Assembly: GCA_947302175.1 (NCBI GenBank)
Contig: CAMYVB010000002.1
Location: 62,001-126,000, forward strand
DNA from: an uncultured Bacteroidales bacterium
GTDB taxonomy: Bacteria; Bacteroidota; Bacteroidia; Bacteroidales; UBA932
Length of the DNA stretch: 64,000 nucleotides
Direction: 5' to 3'
Under the pieces are notes generated by a model. It was not told where the DNA came from, made no database searches, and was given only the letters and a program-made list of their open reading frames with translations. Shown here piece by piece: positions 1 to 7,674 of the stretch; within the stretch, counting starts at the first letter, position 1; the number at the start of each line of letters is the position of its first letter. Both the position numbers and the translations under genes were made by a program.

Positions 1-69
1 CATTCCTGTGCTTTGCGATTGCTAAATTAGGCAAATTATTGTTATATTGTCCCGGAAATATTAAGAGTT

Positions 70-678
70 ATGAGAAATAAAATATCCGCCTACCTTAGCG
101 ACATCTCGCGCATCCACCACCGCGCAGCGTTCACTGACGTCAAACACCACACCAATCCCAAGACCACTCTTTTCGCCAAGCTGGTAAGGAAACGCTCTTC
201 CTGCCGCAAGTTCTCCGACGCCCCCGTCTTTGACGAAGAAATCAGCCAGATCATCGAAGTGGCCCGTCTCGCCCCGAGCGCCAAGAACCTCCAGCCCGTG
301 CATGTATGGGTGGTCAGGAGCCCCGAGGCGATGGAAAAACTCAAAACCGCCACTACCAGCCTTTATGGCGCCCCAGTGGTATTCATGGTCGGCTGCAAGA
401 GCGAAGAAGCCTGGGTGAGGGAGTGTGACGGCAAGAACGGTGCCGAGACTGATGCCGCAATAGTCGGCACCCACATCCTCCTTCAGGCTAAGGCCCTGAA
501 GCTCGGTAGCGTGTGGGTCGGCTCCTTCGACCCGGCAAAGATCAAGGAAGCGTTCCCCGAGACGGCCGGATGGGAAATCACAGCCCTTTTCCCCGTGGGC
601 CATCCCGCAAAGGACGCCACCCCTTCTCCCATGCACGATAAGCGCAAGAGTGCAGAGGAATTCTCAAGCGAACTATAA
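70..678 (+). CDS. Nitroreductase family protein
   Basis: Predicted FMN-dependent NAD(P)H oxidoreductase of the nitroreductase fold, 202 residues, cytoplasmic. The family signature starts near residue 38: 'RKRSSCRKFSD' (the Arg-rich FMN-phosphate loop) followed by 'APSAKNLQPVHVWVV'. A C-terminal 'FPVGHPAK' matches the 'xxxGxPa' strand common to the family. The physiological substrate cannot be told from sequence. About 35 residues precede the usual start of the fold. They contain several His and Lys and no alternative in-frame ATG, so the N-terminus is either a real extension or a mis-set start. A sugar transporter starts 10 bases downstream on the same strand and is probably co-transcribed. 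Confidence 0.85.
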   Translation: MRNKISAYLSDISRIHHRAAFTDVKHHTNPKTTLFAKLVRKRSSCRKFSDAPVFDEEISQIIEVARLAPSAKNLQPVHVWVVRSPEAMEKLKTATTSLYGAPVVFMVGCKSEEAWVRECDGKNGAETDAAIVGTHILLQAKALKLGSVWVGSFDPAKIKEAFPETAGWEITALFPVGHPAKDATPSPMHDKRKSAEEFSSEL

Positions 679-688
679 CTAATTTGAA

Positions 689-2137
689 ATGACCACATAC
701 AGACAGACAGGAAGCGCGGCCTACCTTATCAGGATTGTGCTCGTGGCCGTTATCGGCGGCCTTCTCTTCGGTTACGACACTGCCGTTATTTCCGGCGCGG
801 AAAGGGGACTTCAGTCCTTCTTCCGTAGCGCTACAGACTTCAGCTACACCGACGCCCTCCACGGCATCACCACGTCGAGCGCCCTCCTGGGCTGCATAAT
901 AGGCGCCCTTATTTCCGGCATTCTAGCCTCCCGCTACGGGCGCAAGCGCACGCTCTTCATAGCCGGCATACTGTTCCTGCTCAGTGCCCTGGGCTCCTAC
1001 TTCCCGGAGTTCCTGTTCTTCTCCAAGGGCGTCCCTTCAAAGGCCTTGCTCTTCGCTTTCAACGGCTACCGAGTCCTCGGCGGCGTGGGCGTAGGCCTCG
1101 CTTCGGCCCTCTGTCCCATGTACATTGCCGAGATGGCTCCGGCCTCTAAGCGGGGAAGGCTCGTATCCTGGAACCAGTTCGCCATCATATTCGGCCAGCT
1201 TGTGGTCTATTTCGTCAATTTCCTCATCATCCAGGCCCACATCAACGACCCCGACATCGTCGCCTGGACCACTGCTACCGGCTGGAGGGTGATGTTCGTT
1301 TCTGAAGCTGTTCCCGCGGGTCTTTTCTCCTTGCTGATACTGCTCGTCCCTGAGTCTCCCCGCTACCTTGCGCTCCACGGCCATGATGAGAAGGCCCTTA
1401 AGGTCCTTTCCAACATCAACGGCGAAACTCGCGCACGCGAAATCCTGCAGGAAATCAAGGATACGAAGCAGGAGAAGATTGGCAAACTCTTCGCCTACGG
1501 CTTCCTCGTCATCTTCATCGGCTGCATGCTCAGCGTGTTCCAGCAGATTATCGGTATCAACGCCGTACTGTACTTTGCCCCCCGTATTTTCGAATCCATG
1601 GGCGTGAGCAACAATATGCTCTTCACGGTCATAATGGGCGTTATTAATATCAGCTTCACTCTGGTCGCCATCTTCACGGTCGAAAAGCTCGGGCGCAAGC
1701 CGCTTCTTATTACCGGTTCTCTCGGCATGGCCCTCGGTGCCCTTGGCGTGGCGCTTTCCAATGTTGCCGCCCTTCCCGCATGGGTTCCCGTCGTAAGCAT
1801 TATGCTCTACAGCGCTTGCTTCATGTTCAGCTGGGGCCCCATTTGCTGGGTCTATATTTCCGAAATCTTCCCCAACACCATACGCAGCCGCGCCACCGCC
1901 TGGGCCGTCGCTTTCCAGTGGATATTCAACTTTGTCGTTTCCAGTACTTTCGTGCCCATGTACAACATTCAGCTCGGATCGATGGGCGACAAGTTCGGCC
2001 ACTTCTTCGTCTATGCCCTCTACGGCATAATCTGCCTCGTTGCAGCCGTCTTCGTATGGCGCCTCGTCCCCGAAACCAAGGGCAAGACCCTCGAGCAGAT
2101 GACCGCCTTCTGGCGCAACCGTTCAAAGAAGAAATAA
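689..2137 (+). CDS. xylE: MFS sugar:proton symporter, XylE-like
   Basis: Inner-membrane transporter of the sugar porter branch of the major facilitator superfamily, 482 residues with about twelve hydrophobic segments. Hallmarks seen in order: 'GYDTAVISGAERG' in TM1 (about residue 28), 'GRKRTLFIAG' in the loop after TM2, 'PESPRYLALHG' at the end of TM6 (about 222), 'QQIIGINAVLYFAPRIF' in TM7, 'EKLGRKPLL', 'WGPICWVYISEIFP' in TM10, and the terminal 'PETKGKTLEQM'. The QQxxGxN stretch lines the sugar site in XylE/GLUT proteins. It most likely imports a pentose or hexose with H+; xylose, arabinose and glucose cannot be told apart here. The next gene follows after 20 bases. Confidence 0.9.
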   Translation: MTTYRQTGSAAYLIRIVLVAVIGGLLFGYDTAVISGAERGLQSFFRSATDFSYTDALHGITTSSALLGCIIGALISGILASRYGRKRTLFIAGILFLLSALGSYFPEFLFFSKGVPSKALLFAFNGYRVLGGVGVGLASALCPMYIAEMAPASKRGRLVSWNQFAIIFGQLVVYFVNFLIIQAHINDPDIVAWTTATGWRVMFVSEAVPAGLFSLLILLVPESPRYLALHGHDEKALKVLSNINGETRAREILQEIKDTKQEKIGKLFAYGFLVIFIGCMLSVFQQIIGINAVLYFAPRIFESMGVSNNMLFTVIMGVINISFTLVAIFTVEKLGRKPLLITGSLGMALGALGVALSNVAALPAWVPVVSIMLYSACFMFSWGPICWVYISEIFPNTIRSRATAWAVAFQWIFNFVVSSTFVPMYNIQLGSMGDKFGHFFVYALYGIICLVAAVFVWRLVPETKGKTLEQMTAFWRNRSKKK

Positions 2138-2157
2138 TAATCAGGCGCTTCTGACGC

Positions 2158-3102
2158 ATGACAAAAGAGGATAAATACCTGGAGCTTCTGCCCCGGATGC
2201 AGGCGCTGCTCTCAGGCGAAGAGGACCCGATCGCAAACATGGCCAATATGGCGGCGCTGCTTCACCAGACCATGGGTTTCTGGTGGACGGGGTTCTACAG
2301 GGTCAACGGAGATGAACTTGTCCTGGGGCCCTTCCAGGGGCCCGTGGCCTGCACGCGTATTGGCCGAGGCCGCGGCGTTTGCGGAACCGCTTGGAGCGAA
2401 ATGCGCACCATTGTCGTGCCGGATGTGGAGAAGTTCCCCGGGCATATCGCCTGCTCTGCGGAGTCGCGCAGCGAGATTGTGGTTCCGGTTTGGCACCACG
2501 GGGAGATCGTCGCCGTGCTGGATATAGACAGTAAGGACCTGGGGACTTTCGATGCTGTTGACAGGAAGTATCTGGAGAAAATGACGGCTCTGCTATATGG
2601 CCCCCAGCGGGACATATGGTTCGCCGCAGGATGCTTTTGGGGCGCTCAGAAGTTCTTCAAGCTGGTTGAAGGCGTGCAGTTCACGGAAGTTGGCTTCTGC
2701 AACGGCCGGACTCAGAATCCGACTTATGAGCAGGTCTATACCGACGAGACAGGCCACGCGGAATGCGTACATGTGCGATACGACCCGAAAGTCATCTCGC
2801 TACAGGAACTGACGCGCCTGTATTTCAAGATCATCGACCCGCTCAGTCTCAACAAGCAGGGCGGCGACGAAGGGACGCGCTACCGCACGGGCGTTTATTA
2901 TGAGGATGAGGGTGACTTAGATATTCTCAGCAAAGAGTTCCGGCTCGAGGAAAATAAGCTTGGCGTTGACGAGATGCCGGTGGAACTGCTCCGCCTGACG
3001 AGCTTCTACCGCGCCGAAGAGTACCACCAGGACTACTTGGACAAGCATCCGGACGGTTATTGCCATCTCACCCCCGCCCACTTCCTCCTCGCTACGAAGT
3101 GA
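2158..3102 (+). CDS. msrA: Fused free-methionine-(R)-sulfoxide reductase (GAF) and peptide methionine-S-sulfoxide reductase MsrA
   Basis: Two repair enzymes in one 314-residue chain. Residues 1-145 form a GAF domain of the fRMsr (MsrC) type, which reduces free methionine-R-sulfoxide. Its three cysteines are at 65, 75 and 99, the same 10- and 24-residue spacing as the E. coli enzyme's C84/C94/C118. Residues 150-314 are MsrA, which reduces the S-sulfoxide: catalytic 'AAGCFWG' (C159), 'TGHAECVHVRYDP', 'DEGTRYRTGVYY', and 'EYHQDYLDKHPDGYC' with a resolving-type Cys. The usual 'GYxGG' is altered to 'GFCNG'. Together the two halves would repair both stereoisomers, one free and one peptide-bound. 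There is no signal peptide, so the protein should be cytoplasmic. It is followed by a strong terminator. Confidence 0.9.
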   Translation: MTKEDKYLELLPRMQALLSGEEDPIANMANMAALLHQTMGFWWTGFYRVNGDELVLGPFQGPVACTRIGRGRGVCGTAWSEMRTIVVPDVEKFPGHIACSAESRSEIVVPVWHHGEIVAVLDIDSKDLGTFDAVDRKYLEKMTALLYGPQRDIWFAAGCFWGAQKFFKLVEGVQFTEVGFCNGRTQNPTYEQVYTDETGHAECVHVRYDPKVISLQELTRLYFKIIDPLSLNKQGGDEGTRYRTGVYYEDEGDLDILSKEFRLEENKLGVDEMPVELLRLTSFYRAEEYHQDYLDKHPDGYCHLTPAHFLLATK

Positions 3103-3112
3103 GATTCAAAAA

Positions 3113-3145
3113 AAGAGCCAAGTGACTGATAATCACTTGGCTCTT
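3113..3145. terminator. Bidirectional Rho-independent terminator
   Basis: Perfect 13-bp inverted repeat (arms 3113-3125 and 3133-3145, loop 'ctgataa') with an A-run on the left and T-rich sequence on the right. It ends the msr fusion gene on the plus strand and lies just after the 3' end of tRNA-Ser on the minus strand. Confidence 0.85.
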
Positions 3146-3153
3146 ATTAGGAG

Positions 3154-3240
3154 CGGAGAGGACGAGATTCGAACTCGTGATACCGTTTCCAGTATGCAGG
3201 TTTAGCAAACCTGTGGATTCAGCCACTCTCCCACCTCTCC
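3154..3240 (-). tRNA. tRNA-Ser(GCU)
   Basis: The minus strand folds into an 87-nt class II tRNA. The 7-bp acceptor stem GGAGAGG/CCTCTCC occupies 3234-3240 and 3155-3161, with discriminator G at 3154. The anticodon arm is CAGGT-TTGCTAA-ACCTG (anticodon GCT, reads AGC/AGU). There is a long variable arm typical of tRNA-Ser, and a T-loop 'GTTCGAATC'. The CCA end is not encoded. Confidence 0.95.
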
Positions 3241-3273
3241 AATCCTTCCGTGGGTTTAACCAAATCGGGACTG

Positions 3274-3281
3274 CAAAGTTA
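3274..3281 (-). promoter_or_regulatory. Bacteroidota-type promoter (-7 box) for tRNA-Ser
   Basis: The minus strand reads TAACTTTG, an exact match to TAnnTTTG, 33 bases upstream of the tRNA 5' end. A weak CTTG (3301-3304) lies 19 bases further upstream, at -33 spacing. Confidence 0.55.
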
Positions 3282-3316
3282 AGTAAAATTTGCTTTCCCG
3301 CAAGTGTTTTCCGAAA

Positions 3317-4975
3317 TTATCTGCTTCCGCCGCCGGAACCGCCTCCTGAGAAGCCGCCACCGCCGCCGAAGGACATTCCTCCGCCACCGCCGCTGCTCCT
3401 CTGGGCCTGGGCCTCGGCGTGGGCGTGATGCGCCGCATTGTAGGATATGGAGCTCATCATGTGGTTGAGCCTGATAATATCGGTGAACGTGTCGGAAGAC
3501 ATATTATACCCTCCGGCAAACTTCTCAAAGTCGCCGGGATAGAGTTTCTTCAGCTGGGAAGCGACTTTGTCCGCAATGCCGTAGAGCTGGGCAAAAATCA
3601 GATAGTCTCTCCACAAAACGACTTCTCCCACTCCCCTTTCGCCGCTTATCGTAAAGTCCTTGAGGAAGTTTTTGAACTGCTGCACCTGGCAGGCCTTCAC
3701 CTTGCCTTCAGCCGAACTGATATTGTAGATATTGACAAGGCCTTTGTTCATCAGAGTGCTCTTTCCGTCAGCTTTAACCGTGCTCGGCCAGTCGAAAATC
3801 TGCTCATAGTGGTTCTCGGACCAGCGCTCGAACTCCTTGTCTTCCAAGACGTTATTGGCGCCGGATGCCTTGAGGGCCATGCGGTAGAGCTCTTTCTCAG
3901 GCCCATCCTTCATCTCTTCCAGTTTCTCGGGGAAAAGACGCAGGTTCAGACGCTTGGGTTTGGCCGGATTCTGCTCAGGGACAGACTTTCCTTCGAGCAC
4001 CCATTTCAGGAAAACCGACCCAACAAGGTCCCTGTCGTGGCTCCCCGAGCCGAACCTTTCTCCGCAATCGAGAATATAGTAGGAGGCAAACAGGTCTCCG
4101 TCTTCGGGAATATCCCTGTACCAGCCCTCAACCTTGTGCTTACCATAGATTTTCTTGGACAAAGTGCGGCCCGTCATCTTCTGGAAGGCATACCACAAGG
4201 CGAACAGAGCGCCGCCTATCAGCAACAGGATAAATCCTTCCGGGGCTTCTTCGCTGTCATAATCACTCCCTTTCTTAGCCTTTCTCTCCATCTTGGAGAA
4301 CTTTATGTTGCGGCTGAGAGCGGGGGTCATGAGGCCCTTGTCGAAGCGCACCATGAGTATAACCTTCTCGGAGCGGCTCATGGGCTCCTCCACGGAGCAA
4401 ATCACCACGCCGTCGGTCACATATACGTCGCCATTGGTTCCGAAGCCCCAAACCTTCACATTCTCGCTTGTCCACTCCTCTCCCCCGGTCTCGTTGTGGA
4501 TAACCACGCTGACGCTCTGAGGCCCGGCAATCATGTCCGGATTGACAAACATGAAATTGAAAGCATCATAGTCCTTGAGGCTCTGCACCAGGCCTGAGAC
4601 CTCGTAATCGACCCTCCACTTATGGTCGCCGTAGGCTCCCTGTCCCCAGCACAGCTCAACGCCGTCGCCTTTGTCAATGATTCCGCAGCGGCCGGTTTTT
4701 TCCTCAAGGGAGCGGGATGAATCCCAATTGCGACCGTCGCTTTCAAACTCAAACCCGTTCTCATTAACCTCCAGGCCGTAAATCTCCATCTTCCCAAGGT
4801 TTCCGATGGGAATGTACCACTCGGTACCTCTGACTACGTTAACATCCCATTCCTGAGCGATGTGAGCAGAGCCGTCAGGATGGATCCAAACGCCTATGTC
4901 GAGGCTGCGAATCTCCTGCGCGCCCAGGGCAAGCGTGCACAGCAGGGCCAAAATTGTAATGAACAGTTTTTTCAT
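3317..4975 (-). CDS. DUF2207 domain membrane protein with Gly-rich C-terminus
   Basis: 552-residue protein of the DUF2207 (YciQ-like) family, function unknown. Signal peptide 'MKKLFITILALLCTLALGAQ', then an exported beta-rich domain (about residues 20-240, 'IRSLDIGVWIHPDGSAHI...EW', typical DUF2207 start). One clear transmembrane stretch 'GFILLLIGGALFALWYAF' (about 248-265) is followed by a long C-terminal region and a tail of Gly/Ser repeats ('GGGGGMSFGGGGGFSGGG') ending in 'GGGSR', a hallmark of the family. It is the last gene of a leftward operon, 2 bases after the GH78 gene. Its link to the upstream carbohydrate and phosphate enzymes is unclear; it may simply be read through. Confidence 0.85.
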   Translation of the reverse strand: MKKLFITILALLCTLALGAQEIRSLDIGVWIHPDGSAHIAQEWDVNVVRGTEWYIPIGNLGKMEIYGLEVNENGFEFESDGRNWDSSRSLEEKTGRCGIIDKGDGVELCWGQGAYGDHKWRVDYEVSGLVQSLKDYDAFNFMFVNPDMIAGPQSVSVVIHNETGGEEWTSENVKVWGFGTNGDVYVTDGVVICSVEEPMSRSEKVILMVRFDKGLMTPALSRNIKFSKMERKAKKGSDYDSEEAPEGFILLLIGGALFALWYAFQKMTGRTLSKKIYGKHKVEGWYRDIPEDGDLFASYYILDCGERFGSGSHDRDLVGSVFLKWVLEGKSVPEQNPAKPKRLNLRLFPEKLEEMKDGPEKELYRMALKASGANNVLEDKEFERWSENHYEQIFDWPSTVKADGKSTLMNKGLVNIYNISSAEGKVKACQVQQFKNFLKDFTISGERGVGEVVLWRDYLIFAQLYGIADKVASQLKKLYPGDFEKFAGGYNMSSDTFTDIIRLNHMMSSISYNAAHHAHAEAQAQRSSGGGGGMSFGGGGGFSGGGSGGGSR

Positions 4976-4977
4976 GG

Positions 4978-7674
4978 CTATTTGCTTTTTAGTGTGTATC
5001 TTCCTGAAGCTAACTTAATTATGACATTGTCACCCGATTCTTCTGCATCAAGCCCCTCAGTGTCCACCCCGAAGCGCGAAGGAACGACAACCGTGGCCGT
5101 GGAGCCCACAGGCAGCGCAATATCCCACATAAAAGTGTCATCAACCCTCGCCCAGGAGCTGACTATGGTGCCGTAAGGCGAATTGAAAGCCCCCATAACG
5201 CCACCTAGCCCATCGGGGAAACAGGGGCGCATGAGCACCTTCCTGAACGCCATGCTTGACGGGTCGGGGGCAATGCCGGCCAAATCTTCGAAATACCAGC
5301 GAAGCAGGTCGCCTATGAGGTGCGCATGGCAGCCTGAGTTCATCGCAGGGCCGGCCTCGTCGCCATTCCAAAGCTCCCAGACAGTCGTGGCGCCCTTTTT
5401 CATCATATAACCCCAACTGGGATAAGTATCTATCGTGCAAAGCTTGTAGGCCAGGTCTGCGTGACCGTTGCGCGTAAGCACCTCCATCACATAGCGCATG
5501 CCCACATTGCCTACGCATAGATGACCGTCGAAATCCTCCTCGATGCGGCGCACAATATTCTCCACCACATCCTGCTTGCGGCCCTCGGGAACGATGTCGA
5601 AATATACAGGTATAAGATTGGCCGTCAGTGTGTTATTATCGTAGCAAGCCTTCTCGGCATCGAAAAATTCCCTATTGAACGCCTCAACGACCCTCGCTTT
5701 CATCTCCTCGTATGCGGGCACGTCGGCGTCATTGCCGGTCTCCCTTGCAAACTTCATCATCAAATCGAGCGTACCGCAAAGTATGCCCGTCTGAAGCACT
5801 GGACTGCCGGTGATGCGCGAAGGGTCGGTGGCGTGGATGAGCTCGGGCGACTCGGGCGGAACGATCCAATCCTTGTACTCGTCGTGCCGCATGCGGAAGA
5901 TGCCGTCCTCCTTGAGATTCTTGCCCGTGGCGTGCTCGAACCAGGCCTTCATCGCGGGATAATAAGTCTCCACGCCCGAGAAATCGCCATAGCGAGTCGC
6001 AAGCATCTCCGCCATATAGAGGAACACCGAGGAATGCGACATATCGTCGGTGAAAATGCTCCAGTAGCGCGGGGAAACGACAGATATGCGGTTTTTCTTC
6101 ATCGAATCATAGACGTCGTCCATCCACTTGCGGTAGAGCGGCGCCACGTTGAAAAGGTAGGGCTCGCCCCAAATTGTGCCTCCCCTGTCCCCTATCCAGC
6201 CCTGGCGCTCGTCTCTCTGGGGGCAGTCAATAGGCATGCCGCGATAATTGCTGCGAAGACCGCAGCGGATGATATTGAAAAGGGCGTCGAGGCGACTGTC
6301 GCTGGTAACAACTATGCCGTCGGAGCGCATTTTATCATAAATCACCTGCCCCACCATATCCTCGGGCACGGGAACGTCCGTAACGCCTTCAACCTGCATG
6401 AAGCGGAAACCGTGCATGGGGAAAGTGGGCTTCCAGGTGAAGCGCCCGTCGGCGGCGGGAGTGTATTGGTCAGTGGCGAGCGTGCGGCGCAGGCTTGCCA
6501 TATTAAGGCTGTCCCCCGCATCCGTGAGCTTCTCTGAATACTTGAAAACCACCGGCTTATCGGCGGCGCCCTGCAGGCTCATAACCACGTATCCCGTCAT
6601 GTTCTGCCCGAAATCCACAATGTAGCGCTCGGGGCCGACCTTGGTTACTGTCTTAGCAACGATTTTGTCCTGGATGGCCATGTCGTCCATCGTCATGGCG
6701 CGTATGCGGCCCTTGGGGGCCCTCATGGTGTCCACCTGATGCCAGCGCTCGTCCGGGGTGAAATTAACTTCAGTCCAACCCGGCATCTCGAGACGCTGGT
6801 CGTAATACTCGCCGTCGTACTCGTTGTTGCGGGTGATGGGGCCTTCGCTCGTGCCCGCCCAGGAAGTATCGCTGACTATGCACTCCTGCTTCCCGTTCTT
6901 GTAAGTAACTTTGAGCAAGAGCTTTAAACGGGGATCTGAGACGCTGCGAAGGGTCCTTGCGCTGAGCGACTGGTAACGCCCGCAGCCGAGCAGCACCGTC
7001 AGCGCATTGCGACCCCGCTTCACTTTGTCAGTAACATCGTAGCAGCGGTAATAGACCGTCTTGTCGAAGAGTACCGGCGGATGCATGAACATGTCAGGGC
7101 AGACCCGCTCGCCGTTAATGGAAGCGCCGCCGCAGCCGAGTGCAATCATGTAGAGCTTGGCAGAGCGCACTCCCCCCCGCAATTTGAATTCTTTGCGTAA
7201 ATATTTGGCAGGCAGCCAGGTGGGGTCTTCCTTGAGCTTTTCCTTCTCGTTTATGCCTATCCACTTGGCTGCTCCCCAGCTCAGAGAGTCGCTAAGGCCC
7301 GTGGACCATTTTGCGGGAGCGCTCCAGGAGGATTCCCCGTCGCTCGTCCACACCTTCACCTGCCAGCTGTAGTCGGTCTCGCACTTTAGTTCAGCGCCTC
7401 CATAAGGCAGTAGTACACATTCGTCTGAAAGCATTTTGCCGCTGTCCCAGACTGTCCTGGAGCCGCTTTTGACCTTAATGCGGTAGGCGGTCTGAACGGT
7501 GCCGTTGGTTTCGGACTGTACCTGCCAGGAAAGGCGCGGAACTGCGCAATCGATTCCCTGCGGGTTATCGCGCAGTTCGGTGGTGAGATTAGTAACTACG
7601 GGCCTGCTGCCGCAAGAGGGCAGAAGGAGGTGCGACGCAAGGGCAAACGCCGCCACGAACAGCTTATTATTCAT
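4978..7674 (-). CDS. Glycoside hydrolase family 78 alpha-L-rhamnosidase (lipoprotein)
   Basis: 898 residues. Releases terminal alpha-L-rhamnose from pectic rhamnogalacturonan, plant glycosides or bacterial polysaccharides. The N-terminus 'MNNKLFVAAF...LLLPSCGS' is a lipoprotein signal with the Cys near residue 21, so it should sit on the outer membrane or periplasmic face. The N-terminal beta domains include 'DFGQNMTGYVVMSL' (about 355). The catalytic (alpha/alpha)6 domain has 'DCPQRDERQGWIGD' (about 480-493, containing the general acid region) and 'GATTVWELWNGDEAG' (about 763) with the second catalytic Glu. The usual 'NSxNH' that follows is 'MNSGCHAH' here, a small deviation. It overlaps the upstream beta-helix gene by 8 bases, which suggests translational coupling. 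Confidence 0.93.
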   Translation of the reverse strand: MNNKLFVAAFALASHLLLPSCGSRPVVTNLTTELRDNPQGIDCAVPRLSWQVQSETNGTVQTAYRIKVKSGSRTVWDSGKMLSDECVLLPYGGAELKCETDYSWQVKVWTSDGESSWSAPAKWSTGLSDSLSWGAAKWIGINEKEKLKEDPTWLPAKYLRKEFKLRGGVRSAKLYMIALGCGGASINGERVCPDMFMHPPVLFDKTVYYRCYDVTDKVKRGRNALTVLLGCGRYQSLSARTLRSVSDPRLKLLLKVTYKNGKQECIVSDTSWAGTSEGPITRNNEYDGEYYDQRLEMPGWTEVNFTPDERWHQVDTMRAPKGRIRAMTMDDMAIQDKIVAKTVTKVGPERYIVDFGQNMTGYVVMSLQGAADKPVVFKYSEKLTDAGDSLNMASLRRTLATDQYTPAADGRFTWKPTFPMHGFRFMQVEGVTDVPVPEDMVGQVIYDKMRSDGIVVTSDSRLDALFNIIRCGLRSNYRGMPIDCPQRDERQGWIGDRGGTIWGEPYLFNVAPLYRKWMDDVYDSMKKNRISVVSPRYWSIFTDDMSHSSVFLYMAEMLATRYGDFSGVETYYPAMKAWFEHATGKNLKEDGIFRMRHDEYKDWIVPPESPELIHATDPSRITGSPVLQTGILCGTLDLMMKFARETGNDADVPAYEEMKARVVEAFNREFFDAEKACYDNNTLTANLIPVYFDIVPEGRKQDVVENIVRRIEEDFDGHLCVGNVGMRYVMEVLTRNGHADLAYKLCTIDTYPSWGYMMKKGATTVWELWNGDEAGPAMNSGCHAHLIGDLLRWYFEDLAGIAPDPSSMAFRKVLMRPCFPDGLGGVMGAFNSPYGTIVSSWARVDDTFMWDIALPVGSTATVVVPSRFGVDTEGLDAEESGDNVIIKLASGRYTLKSK

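Noticed and set aside
1037..2002. Long open frame on the minus strand opposite the sugar symporter
   Set aside because: It is rich in Asp/Glu/Gly/His with no motif, and the plus frame is a clear MFS protein. GC-rich codon bias creates open antisense frames.
3419..4597. 392-codon open frame on the plus strand
   Set aside because: It lies wholly opposite the DUF2207 gene, whose signal peptide, TM and Gly-rich tail are real. No homology seen in the antisense frame.
5521..6537. 338-codon open frame opposite GH78
   Set aside because: Antisense to a clear alpha-L-rhamnosidase; composition typical of a shadow frame.
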